From assembly GCF_003480915.1 (NCBI RefSeq), contig NZ_QUKD01000012.1, forward strand, positions 227-64,226: a DNA stretch of 64,000 nucleotides, written 5' to 3'. Of the stretch, positions 56,567 through 64,000 are shown in pieces. This stretch comes from Parabacteroides sp. TM07-1AC. Its GTDB lineage: Bacteria; Bacteroidota; Bacteroidia; Bacteroidales; Tannerellaceae. Below the pieces are notes generated by a model, which worked only from the letters and a program-made list of their open reading frames with translations, searched no databases and was not told the DNA's origin. Position numbers and translations under genes: made by a program. How positions within the stretch are numbered: the stretch's first letter is position 1; every line of letters starts with the position of its first letter.

Positions 56567-56655
56567 CACAATGGCAACATCGATCAGACCTAATAAAAGA
56601 ACCGTTATATTCGAAATGATAGAAGGTTTTGCTAGTTGAAGATTTTTTTATTCAT
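56567..56655 (-). pseudogene. Remnant of a second MATE transporter gene (5' end only)
   Basis: This 89-bp stretch aligns with the first 90 bp of the MATE gene. After MNKK a 1-nt deletion shifts the frame into a stop (TAG). In the corrected frame it reads SNITVLLLGLIDVAIVG, like SNITVPLLGLIDVAIVG in the intact protein. The similarity stops after about 30 codons. Confidence 0.75.
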
Positions 56656-56659
56656 GGTG

Positions 56660-56923
56660 TTGTATATAATAAAAGCTTATTCTTATTTTTGTAGACGAAA
56701 TTACAGATTACTTTATATATAACATTATTACACAACAATGTTTCAATTATAGATAAAACGCGAACCATAAGTGATAACAAAAACATAGGACATTCGCACT
56801 CCCTGTAATACAGATGTTTACATTTTTATTGATAATAAGACAGACATTGTTTATTGTCTTATATCATTATTCGCAGAATCATTCGCTGAAAGTGTTATAA
56901 ATAAAGCTTTTGGTAAACATGCA
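56660..56923 (+). promoter_or_regulatory. Probable leader of CRISPR array 1
   Basis: A/T-rich DNA with no gene precedes the first repeat. TATTTTTG (56694-56701) matches the -7 box, and an 8-bp inverted repeat ATAAGACA/TGTCTTAT lies at about 56844-56873. The leader side is inferred because repeats degenerate at the far end. Nothing else is seen here. Confidence 0.5.
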
Positions 56924-57545
56924 GTCGTATCCTTTACGGGTACGTGGATTGAAACATATGATAATTGATAGATTAAAATGGGCTAACAGTCGTATCCTTT
57001 ACGGGTACGTGGATTGAAACTCTTGAAGCTATTACTCATATCCCTAAAAACCCGAAGTCGTATCCTTTACGGGTACGTGGATTGAAACCTATTTGAACAG
57101 GATCATAAGCATGGGACGCATAGTCGTATCCTTTACGGGTACGTGGATTGAAACGAAAAGCCTTTTAAAACAAGAATGGTGCAAGTATTGTCGTATCCTT
57201 TACGGGTACGTGGATTGAAACAAATTCTAAGCCTCCATTAACAGCGGAAGATGCGTCGTATCCTTTACGGGTACGTGGATTGAAACAGCTATACCATATT
57301 GACGGTTAATTTCCCTTATCGTCGTATCCTTTACGGGTACGTGGATTGAAACAGTCTCATTCTGTAATCTACGTGTAGCATGGCAAAGTCGTATCCTTTA
57401 CGGGTACGTAAATTGAAACTTAAACCAGCCCATAGAATCGTTCACGTCGCCTTCGTCATACCTTAAGGTACGTGGGTGAAATTCCAAGATGATAATTTGA
57501 ATAGGTTAAGCCGATATGTCGCATCCTCACAGGTGCATAAACAAT
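56924..57545 (+). CRISPR. CRISPR array 1 (type I-C; eight good repeats plus two degenerate)
   Basis: Repeats are 32 bp, beginning GTCGTATCCTTTACGGGTAC and ending GTGGATTGAAAC. Exact or near-exact copies start at 56924, 56989, 57057, 57123, 57190, 57255, 57321 and 57388 (the last has two changes). Degenerate copies lie at 57455-57482 and 57518-57545. Spacers are 33-36 bp. The stem CGTATCC/GGGTACG is of the I-C type and would be cut by Cas5c. Decay at the right end sets leader on the left. Confidence 0.97.
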
Positions 57546-57601
57546 CCAGCACACATTTAAATTTAAGGGCTGAGAATAGCTATTTATCAAAAAATAAAAT
57601 G

Positions 57602-57609
57602 TAGATTTG
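57602..57609 (+). promoter_or_regulatory. -7 box before cas5c
   Basis: TAGATTTG matches TAnnTTTG, 83 bp before the cas5c ATG. No clear -33 element. Confidence 0.35.
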
Positions 57610-57692
57610 TATCCATAGGGGTAATTAATAAAGCTCTGTTTTCTAAGTACAGACTCCTATATTTTAATTAATCAACAGTTAACCTGACAATT

Positions 57693-58373
57693 ATGGAATA
57701 TCATAATAAAGAATATTGTTTAGAAGTTGAAGGTAAGCTTGCCTGTTTTACCCGCCCTGAAATGAAGATCGAGCGAGTCAGTTATGATGTTATTACACCT
57801 TCTGCTGCACGTGCTATCTTTGAAGCCATATTCTGGAAACCTGCCATTCGATGGAATATAACACGGATAGAAGTTTTGAAACCAATAAAATGGATTTCTT
57901 TTAAAAGAAATGAAGTAGGGAGTTTGATGAGTCCACGTGCTTCCGACTTATTCATAGAAGACAACCGACAACAAAAGTCCAGTTTGTTATTGAAAGATGT
58001 TCACTATAGGATATATGCAGAGCTAGAATTTATTCCACCAAGAAAAAGGAATGCAGAAGAAAAAGACAAAAACACATCAGTGCAAGCCGATGAAAACCCA
58101 GGTAAGTATAACGCCATGTTTGAACGCCGAGCTAAAAAAGGACAATGCTTCAATCAACCCTATTTAGGCTGTAGAGAATTTTCCGCTAACTTCACATATA
58201 TAGATAATCCGATAAAAGGGAATGGTATACAGGAAGATCGCGATTTAGGATATATGTTATATGATATGGATTTCACAAATGAAAAGAATCCCAAACCAAT
58301 GTTCTTTCGTGCTATTTTGAAACAAGGAGTTTTAGAGGTTCCTGCAATAAACAGTGAGGAGGTACGCCGATGA
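57693..58373 (+). CDS. cas5c: CRISPR-associated protein Cas5c (Cas5d)
   Basis: A 226-residue Cas5 of the I-C type, which replaces Cas6 and cleaves pre-crRNA at the repeat stem. The RAMP-like N-terminus reads CLEVEGKLACFTRPEMK and the family segment SARAIFEAIFWKPAIRW follows. It overlaps cas8c by 4 bp and begins the effector operon. Confidence 0.95.
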   Translation: MEYHNKEYCLEVEGKLACFTRPEMKIERVSYDVITPSAARAIFEAIFWKPAIRWNITRIEVLKPIKWISFKRNEVGSLMSPRASDLFIEDNRQQKSSLLLKDVHYRIYAELEFIPPRKRNAEEKDKNTSVQADENPGKYNAMFERRAKKGQCFNQPYLGCREFSANFTYIDNPIKGNGIQEDRDLGYMLYDMDFTNEKNPKPMFFRAILKQGVLEVPAINSEEVRR

Positions 58374-60124
58374 TTTTACAAGCATTATATGATTATTATC
58401 AACGTAAAGCGGCTGATCCGGATAGTACTATTGCCCCTAGAGGGCTGGAATGGAAAGAAATCCCCTATCTTATCCTGATTGATAAAGATGGAACATTTGT
58501 GGAATTACAGGATACAACAGAAGGTTCAGCAAAACAAAAACGCGCTAAGAAATATTTAGTCGTTAAGAGCAAAGGACGTTCAGGTAGCGGTAGTTGGCAA
58601 ACCGTAAATATTCTATGGGATCATTTCGGTTACGTTTTGGCACAACCCAAAAACACCGATGAAAAAGGAATGCCTAAAGCATTAGAGGATGCCCGCAAAC
58701 AAAATAAATCGTTTGTACAGGAAGTGAAACGGATAGCAACACTTTTCCCTTCTAATGAAGAGATTCAGGCTGTATCCCGATTTTATGATATGGCAGAAAA
58801 TATCGAACGGATAAAAGCAGATCCTTTATGGGAAGAATGTATAAAGAAAGACGGAACAAATTTATCTTTCAAAGTGATCGGTAATACGTCTATTGTTGCA
58901 GCAAATCCGGATATAACATCTTTAATAGAATGCAGTTCGGAGGAAAATGAAGAAGAGGGGATATGTCTTATTACCGGAAAAAAAGCACCGATTGCTTTAT
59001 TAAATAGTGCTATTGCTATACCCGGAGGAAAAAGCGGAGCCAAATTGGTCGGTTTCCAAAAGAAATCAGGGTATGATTCTTATTACAAAGAACAGGGAAT
59101 GAATGCCCCTATTTCAAAAGAAGCAGAAGATGCCTATACAACAGCACTTAATACGCTTTTAGGAAAAGACTCTTCCAATAAATACCGACTACATGATACA
59201 TCCGTTGTTTTCTGGTCACAAAAACCAACTAAACTGGAACAAAGTTTTGCTTTCCTTGTATCGGCTCCACCCAAAGATAATCCGGATAAGAATATAGAAG
59301 TTATTAAAAGCTTTTTATCTTCTTTGGAATCCGGGGTATTGGATGAAAAAGATAAAACTCCTTTTTATATTTTGGGACTATCCCCTAATGCAGCTCGTAT
59401 CTCCGTGCGATTTTGGCGTCAGGGGACAGTAGGGGAATTTTCAAGTTATTTCAGACAACATTTTGAAGACCTGGACATAGTAAGAAATAAAAGCAAAAAG
59501 GAATATTACTCTCTCTTTAACTTGCTTACTCAGATTTCTTTTCAGAATAAAATGGAAAACCTTCCACCCAATCTGGCAAGTGATTTGACCCAAAGTATTC
59601 TGGATAACGGACCTTATCCTGCAACACTGCAAATGCAATGTCTCACTCGGATAAAGGCCGACCGGAATATAACATCCATAAGGGCTGCTATTCTCAAAGC
59701 ATATTTAAATCGAAAATATAGAAATCGTACTAATAAACCTAAAGATATTATCATGGGATTAGATTTAACAAATACAAATCAGGCATACTTATGTGGCCGC
59801 TTGTTTGCTATCCTCGAAAAAATTCAGAGTGATGCAATCCCCGGAGCTAATTCAACCATAAAGGAACGCTATTACGGTGCAGCTTCGACAACACCGGCAA
59901 CCGTCTTTGGACGTTTACTCTCCTTATCCAGACATCATCTGGCAAAATTAGATACAGGCAAATGTGTCTATTACGAGAAGTTACTACAAGGGGTAATTTC
60001 TGATTTGGATAGTAACGGCTTACCGAAATATCTGTCGATAGACGATCAATCCCGCTTTGCGATAGGCTATTATCATCAGAGAGAAGAGTTATATACAAAA
60101 AAGGAAACAACAGATAAAGAATAA
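58370..60124 (+). CDS. cas8c: CRISPR-associated protein Cas8c (Csd1)
   Basis: A 584-residue Cas8c, the large subunit of the I-C Cascade that recognises the PAM. Family segments include [16 protein letters not shown] near the N-terminus and [15 protein letters not shown] near residue 345. In I-C loci an internal start within this gene often also makes Cas11c; I cannot confirm such a start by eye here. Confidence 0.95.
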   Translation: MILQALYDYYQRKAADPDSTIAPRGLEWKEIPYLILIDKDGTFVELQDTTEGSAKQKRAKKYLVVKSKGRSGSGSWQTVNILWDHFGYVLAQPKNTDEKGMPKALEDARKQNKSFVQEVKRIATLFPSNEEIQAVSRFYDMAENIERIKADPLWEECIKKDGTNLSFKVIGNTSIVAANPDITSLIECSSEENEEEGICLITGKKAPIALLNSAIAIPGGKSGAKLVGFQKKSGYDSYYKEQGMNAPISKEAEDAYTTALNTLLGKDSSNKYRLHDTSVVFWSQKPTKLEQSFAFLVSAPPKDNPDKNIEVIKSFLSSLESGVLDEKDKTPFYILGLSPNAARISVRFWRQGTVGEFSSYFRQHFEDLDIVRNKSKKEYYSLFNLLTQISFQNKMENLPPNLASDLTQSILDNGPYPATLQMQCLTRIKADRNITSIRAAILKAYLNRKYRNRTNKPKDIIMGLDLTNTNQAYLCGRLFAILEKIQSDAIPGANSTIKERYYGAASTTPATVFGRLLSLSRHHLAKLDTGKCVYYEKLLQGVISDLDSNGLPKYLSIDDQSRFAIGYYHQREELYTKKETTDKE

Positions 60125-60144
60125 AAATAATAATTCTATACAAT

Positions 60145-61008
60145 ATGGAAACAGCAATAAAAAACCGTTATGATTTCGTCTATTTATTTGATGTACAAGA
60201 TGGTAATCCCAACGGAGACCCTGACGCAGGTAACTTACCCAGAGTAGACTCCGAAACCGGTGAAGGTCTGGTATCAGATGTTTGTTTGAAGCGAAAAGTC
60301 AGAAACTTCATTCAGATAGTAAAAGACTGTGAAAAACCTTATGATATTTTCATTAAGGAAAAAGCTATTTTGAATAACCAGATAGCAGAAGCTCATAAGC
60401 AGGAAGATGTAAAAGCGAAAGAAAAAGGAGATAAGACAGAGGCAGCCCGTCAATGGATGTGCCGGAATTTCTATGATATCAGGACATTCGGTGCAGTATT
60501 GAGTACCGGAGAGAATGCAGGACAGGTTCGCGGTCCAATCCAATTTACTTTTGCTCGTTCTATTGATCCTATTGTGACAGCAGAGCATAGTATTACCCGC
60601 ATGGCAGTAGCGACTGAAGACGAGGCTAAAAAACAAAGCGGTGACAACCGTACCATGGGACGAAAATATACAGTACCCTATGGATTATATAAAGCTAACG
60701 GATTCATCTCTGCACATTTGGCGACCCAGACCGGATTTAATGAAGATGATCTGAATTTATTCTGGGAGTCATTAAAGAATATGTTCGATCATGATCATTC
60801 GGCTGCAAGAGGTATGATGAATGCCCGTAAATTGATCGTATTCAAACATAGTTCAGCACTAGGAAATGCTTCTGCTCATACGTTGTTTAATCTGATTGAT
60901 GTAAAGTTGAAAAATGAAGCGGTTCCTCCCCGCTCGTTCAATGATTATGTAGTGACTATCGATAAGGATAAACTTCCCGAAGGAGTAGAACTTTTAGATA
61001 TGATATGA
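60145..61008 (+). CDS. cas7c: CRISPR-associated protein Cas7c (Csd2)
   Basis: A 287-residue backbone subunit of the I-C Cascade. The N-terminal [19 protein letters not shown] is the hallmark of the Cas7/Csd2 family. Multiple copies coat the crRNA. It overlaps cas4 by 4 bp. Confidence 0.97.
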   Translation: METAIKNRYDFVYLFDVQDGNPNGDPDAGNLPRVDSETGEGLVSDVCLKRKVRNFIQIVKDCEKPYDIFIKEKAILNNQIAEAHKQEDVKAKEKGDKTEAARQWMCRNFYDIRTFGAVLSTGENAGQVRGPIQFTFARSIDPIVTAEHSITRMAVATEDEAKKQSGDNRTMGRKYTVPYGLYKANGFISAHLATQTGFNEDDLNLFWESLKNMFDHDHSAARGMMNARKLIVFKHSSALGNASAHTLFNLIDVKLKNEAVPPRSFNDYVVTIDKDKLPEGVELLDMI

Positions 61009-61673
61009 TAGAATACGGAGATGAGGATCTGTTGATGCTTTCCGGTATTCAACATATTACATTTTGCGAGCGTCAATGGGCACTTATACATATAGAACAA
61101 CAGTGGGCTGAAAACAAGCTCACTGTTGAAGGTAACTGGATGCATCAAAAGGTAGATGATCCCCTGTTAATGAACCGCAATAAAGAGGTCGTAACATTAA
61201 GATCCGTAACTCTTGTTTCCAGAAGACTGGGACTTTATGGAATATCTGACGTTGTAGAAATGGTTGCGTCATCTTCCGAAGAAAACGCAATACGGCATCC
61301 TAAATATCCGGGATTATGGCGATTAATTCCGGTAGAATATAAACGGGGAAAACCAAAGAAAGATCAGATTGACGAAGTCCAGCTATGTGCTCAAGCCATC
61401 TGCCTGGAAGAAATGTATGACATTTGTATTGAAAAAGGCTTTTTATATTATGGTGAAACCCGCCATCGGGAAGAGGTTCTGCTAACAAAAGAGTTACGGA
61501 CTTTAGTTGAAGAAAAGTGCACGAGAATGCATCAGTTATATGAACAGAAACTTCTTCCGCCTGCTATATACAAAGCACACTGCAAGTCTTGTTCCCTGAA
61601 TGATGTATGCATGCCTAAAGTGCTGACCAAAACACCAAAAGTGAATTCTTACCTTACCCAATTATACGAATAG
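61005..61673 (+). CDS. cas4: CRISPR-associated exonuclease Cas4
   Basis: A 222-residue Cas4 (RecB-like nuclease with an Fe-S cluster). The N-terminal Cys is in ITFCERQW and the C-terminal cluster is [11 protein letters not shown]. The nuclease core has VEYKRGKPK. With Cas1-Cas2 it trims prespacers and sets PAM orientation. Confidence 0.95.
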   Translation: MIEYGDEDLLMLSGIQHITFCERQWALIHIEQQWAENKLTVEGNWMHQKVDDPLLMNRNKEVVTLRSVTLVSRRLGLYGISDVVEMVASSSEENAIRHPKYPGLWRLIPVEYKRGKPKKDQIDEVQLCAQAICLEEMYDICIEKGFLYYGETRHREEVLLTKELRTLVEEKCTRMHQLYEQKLLPPAIYKAHCKSCSLNDVCMPKVLTKTPKVNSYLTQLYE

Positions 61674-61676
61674 AGT

Positions 61677-62711
61677 ATGAGAAAATTGTTGAATACGTTG
61701 TATGTAACAACTCCGGAAGCCTATCTTACCAAAGATGGGGAAAACGTTGTAATCAGAGTAAAAGAGAAGGATATTTTCCGTATTCCGGTATTGAATATAG
61801 AAGGTATCGTTTCGTTTGGATATATGGGAGCATCTCCGGCTTTGATGAAGATGTGCGCCGAGAGAAACGTAGGATTATGTTTCTTAAGTGCTAACGGGCA
61901 ATTTCAGGGACGGCTTTCGGGACCGGTAAAAGGGAATGTGCTTTTAAGAAGAACGCAGTACAGAATAGCAGATGATGCAAACAAATCGTTGGAGATCAGT
62001 CGTATCTGTATAGCCGGGAAGATAGCGAACTCAAGAGCTGTAATAGAGCGATTCAAGAGGGATCATATATCTTCTGATGAACAACTTTCTGTATTTCTAT
62101 CAGCTTCTGAAAAATTGAAAAGATCGAAAAATCAAGCATTAACAGCAGATTCATCCGATAGCCTCAGAGGAATAGAAGGAGAAGCAGCAACAACCTATTT
62201 CTCTGTCTTTAGTCAGATGATTATTGCTCAGCATGAAGATTTTCCTTTTAGCGGAAGAAACCGGAGACCGCCAAAAGATAAAGTAAATGCATTGTTATCG
62301 TTTGTGTATACATTATTAAATCATGAGATCCAATCTGCATTAGAGTCTGTTGGACTTGATCCGTATGTTGGTTTTCTGCATACAGATCGTCCGGGTAGGG
62401 CTGGGTTAGCGTTAGATATGATGGAGGAGCTGCGAGCTTATATGGCAGACAGGTTGGTTTTGTCATTGATTAATCGCAAACAAATTTCAGGCAAAGGTTT
62501 TATCGAACATGGAGATAATGGAATTGTTATGAATGATGATGTCAGGAAAGAGGTTTTATCTGCCTGGCAAAAAAGAAAGAAGGAAACTATTATTCATCCA
62601 TATTTGAATGAATCTGTTCCCATAGGACTGATTCCATATATCCAGGCAATGTTATTAGCCCGATTCCTGAGAAATGATTTAGATAATTATCCTGTCTTTT
62701 TAATAAAATAG
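61677..62711 (+). CDS. cas1: CRISPR-associated endonuclease Cas1 (type I-C)
   Basis: A Cas1 of 344 residues, the integrase of spacer acquisition. The sequence has the beta-stranded N-terminal domain and the helical catalytic domain with GIEGEAAT (Glu), YVGFLHTDRPGRAGLALDMM (His) and a later Asp/Glu, the usual metal-binding set. It starts 3 bp after cas4. Confidence 0.97.
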   Translation: MRKLLNTLYVTTPEAYLTKDGENVVIRVKEKDIFRIPVLNIEGIVSFGYMGASPALMKMCAERNVGLCFLSANGQFQGRLSGPVKGNVLLRRTQYRIADDANKSLEISRICIAGKIANSRAVIERFKRDHISSDEQLSVFLSASEKLKRSKNQALTADSSDSLRGIEGEAATTYFSVFSQMIIAQHEDFPFSGRNRRPPKDKVNALLSFVYTLLNHEIQSALESVGLDPYVGFLHTDRPGRAGLALDMMEELRAYMADRLVLSLINRKQISGKGFIEHGDNGIVMNDDVRKEVLSAWQKRKKETIIHPYLNESVPIGLIPYIQAMLLARFLRNDLDNYPVFLIK

Positions 62712-62715
62712 CAGT

Positions 62716-63006
62716 ATGTATGTTCTGGTCACATATGATGTAGAAACAATGACTCCTCAGGGACAACGCCGGTTACGACAAGTAGCACGACAGTGCATGA
62801 ATTACGGGCAACGTGTTCAAAACTCCGTTTTTGAATGTTCTGTGTCTCCTACTCAGTTCACTGAATTAAGATTGAAACTATTAGATATTATAGATAGTAA
62901 TAAAGATAGTATCCGTTTCTATTTCCTGGGTAATAATTACTCTAAAAGAGTCGAGTATATCGGAGTTGTCACGTCTTATAATGTAGAGGATGAGTTAATA
63001 ATTTAA
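62716..63006 (+). CDS. cas2: CRISPR-associated endoribonuclease Cas2
   Basis: A Cas2 of 96 residues, with the ferredoxin-like start MYVLVTYDVETMTP and the catalytic-site Asp. It scaffolds the Cas1 integrase. It follows cas1 by 4 bp, completing the cas5-8-7-4-1-2 order. Confidence 0.97.
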   Translation: MYVLVTYDVETMTPQGQRRLRQVARQCMNYGQRVQNSVFECSVSPTQFTELRLKLLDIIDSNKDSIRFYFLGNNYSKRVEYIGVVTSYNVEDELII

Positions 63007-63178
63007 GTCTCTGCGAACCTGAAGTGGTAACGGATATACAAGGATGTTCGCTATTTCTGATTTTCAGCATATTATATGCTTTACCTTTCGTTCCACCATA
63101 AAGAAATAAGACAGTAAATAAAGTTTCGCATAACAGCATATCTAATATGCTGTAAATGTTTGTGTTATTTATTATGGA
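63007..63178 (+). promoter_or_regulatory. Probable leader of CRISPR array 2
   Basis: Between cas2 and the first repeat are two related palindromes: AGCATATTATATGCT near 63065-63080, and ACAGCATAT-CTA-ATATGCTGT at 63133-63153 with perfect 9-bp arms. They may be integration-host-type or leader-binding sites; no gene is seen. Confidence 0.5.
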
Positions 63179-63600
63179 GTCGTACCTTATGTAGGTACGT
63201 GGATTGAAACTCGTAAAGCGATCAATGCCTTGCGACGCTGATGGTCGTACCTTATGTAGGTACGTGGATTGAAACGATCGTGAACAGATGATCCGGGTCG
63301 TGGCGGGAAGTCGTACCTTATGTAGGTACGTGGATTGAAACTGGGCATCAGAGTTTGCACACTTACTCGGCAGTAAGTCGTACCTTATGTAGGTACGTGG
63401 ATTGAAACCTATCACAGCAAAAAGATTAAAAAAGCGGCTTAGGTCGTACCTTATGTAGGTACGTGGGTTGAAACAATGTAAATACTTAAGTCTTTTTTAT
63501 CACTCATGAGTCGTATCTTTTACGGGTACATGGATTGAAACTACAATAGGGAAGAGAGAGTATCGCTTTTATGTCGTAACTTATATAGGTACGACTTAAT
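63179..63600 (+). CRISPR. CRISPR array 2 (type I-C; seven repeats)
   Basis: Repeats are 32 bp, beginning GTCGTACCTTATGTAGGTAC and ending GTGGATTGAAAC. Copies start at 63179, 63244, 63310, 63377, 63443 (one change), 63510 and 63573. The sixth (63510-63541) is of the array-1 type, and the seventh is truncated and decayed. Spacers are 31-35 bp. The stem CGTACCT/AGGTACG differs from array 1 by paired changes. Confidence 0.97.
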
Positions 63601-63628
63601 TCATTTACCTATTTAAGGTTATTACCAT

Positions 63629-63659
63629 GTTTCAATCCACATACTTCGTAGAGTATGAC
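63629..63659 (-). repeat. Solo inverted CRISPR-like repeat
   Basis: On the minus strand this 31-bp element starts GTCATACT and ends GTATGTGGATTGAAAC, sharing the conserved 3' half of the array repeats but with a different stem. It lies between array 2 and cas3, in the cas3 orientation. Confidence 0.7.
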
Positions 63660-63695
63660 AAAACACCTCACAAAGAAACAAATCCAGTCCTTTCT

Positions 63696-64000
63696 TTATT
63701 CTATCAGCAACAGCTCTTCCGCCCAAGCCCCATCCAACACCAGTCCTGCCTGCGGATCATAGCTACTCGGATCCTCCAGAATGAAAACGCCCGAATACTC
63801 GATAACTTTGCCACTCCGTGCCAGCTCTTCAAAGTCCCACTTTTTCACAGAGACACTATATTGCTGTAACTTGCGTAATAGCCAAAACTCCGGACCTTTT
63901 TCTTTCAACTCCCTAATAAGATCTGCGCCATCACCATAATTGACCAGGATGGAAACAGAGTTCTTATCATCAATCAGGCAGAACTTCTCGGCAGCAGTTG
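63696..64000 (-). CDS. cas3: CRISPR-associated helicase/nuclease Cas3, C-terminal part (partial)
   Basis: The frame is open from the right edge to a stop at 63696, about 101 codons. It reads as a Cas3 C-terminus: CLIDDKNSVSILVNYG, then EFWLLRKLQQYSVSVKK, then GVFILEDPSSYDPQAGLVLDG. These match the order of segments at the end of type I-C Cas3 proteins. The catalytic HD and helicase domains would lie beyond the window. It faces the arrays on the opposite strand, whereas in canonical I-C loci cas3 precedes cas5 on the same strand. Confidence 0.75.
   Translation of the reverse strand, partial: TAAEKFCLIDDKNSVSILVNYGDGADLIRELKEKGPEFWLLRKLQQYSVSVKKWDFEELARSGKVIEYSGVFILEDPSSYDPQAGLVLDGAWAEELLLIE

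Noticed and set aside
56924..63006. Cas3-less type I-C system
   Set aside because: No cas3 lies before cas5c, but the frame open to the right edge at 63696-64000 reads as a Cas3 C-terminus, so cas3 is displaced, not absent.

Overview
The window looks like chromosomal DNA of a gut Bacteroidales bacterium, most likely a Parabacteroides-like species. Supports are the many copies of the Bacteroidetes -7 promoter box (TAnnTTTG) with weak or absent Shine-Dalgarno sites, a DUF6261-like protein, a surface protein with a type IX-like C-terminal tail, FucP-type sugar porter, full-length gcvP, and an anaerobe's set of stress and respiratory genes. The genus is an inference. No rRNA, tRNA or intact insertion sequence was seen.

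Layout. 0-5 kb: pirin, a Dps-like/bacterioferritin-like protein, a Crp/Fnr regulator divergent from hcp (hybrid cluster protein), and mscL. 5-15 kb, minus strand: a kdp potassium operon (33-codon micro-ORF, kdpF, kdpA, kdpB, kdpC, a porin-like protein, an N-terminal-only KdpD and a separate histidine kinase) with lysC at its tail. A sigma-54 type promoter lies just upstream of it. 15-21.7 kb: a surface-protein cluster preceded by a promoter-bearing segment bounded by 34-bp inverted repeats, then a 14-residue-repeat ORF, a DUF6261-like protein, a 1245-residue repeat-rich surface protein and two paralogous lipoproteins. 21.8-30.4 kb: an OmpA-like lipoprotein divergent from the nitrite-ammonification cluster nrfH-nrfA-resB-ccsA-porin, a second Crp/Fnr regulator and an orphan NtrC-type response regulator. 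30-40 kb: a CAT-family acetyltransferase, an ECF sigma factor, a FucP-like transporter, a DUF4153 membrane protein, ferritin, and a glycine-betaine ABC operon with an overlapping SGNH hydrolase; upstream of this operon is a 1 kb gap with a candidate structured RNA or leader. 40-47 kb: a lipoprotein-rsmG-MBL hydrolase-gcvP-TIM-barrel lipoprotein operon and a POT-like transporter. 48-52 kb: etfB-etfA-acyl-CoA dehydrogenase. 52-56.6 kb: a RAYT transposase with REP palindromes, a MATE exporter, an FtsX-like permease and a broken second MATE 5' end. 56.9-64 kb: a type I-C CRISPR-Cas locus with two arrays; cas3 sits at the right edge on the opposite strand.

How parts may work together. hcp and nrfHA share a near-identical palindrome placed exactly the same distance (36.5 bp) from their -7 boxes, which points to one Crp/Fnr activator controlling nitric oxide/hydroxylamine and nitrite detoxification. 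The kdp operon has a sigma-54 promoter and no KdpE, so the NtrC-type regulator at 29 kb, which carries the GAFTGA loop, is a candidate controller. The segment at 15.26-15.47 kb is the best candidate for something new: a promoter between inverted repeats that points away from the surface genes now and would point at them after inversion.
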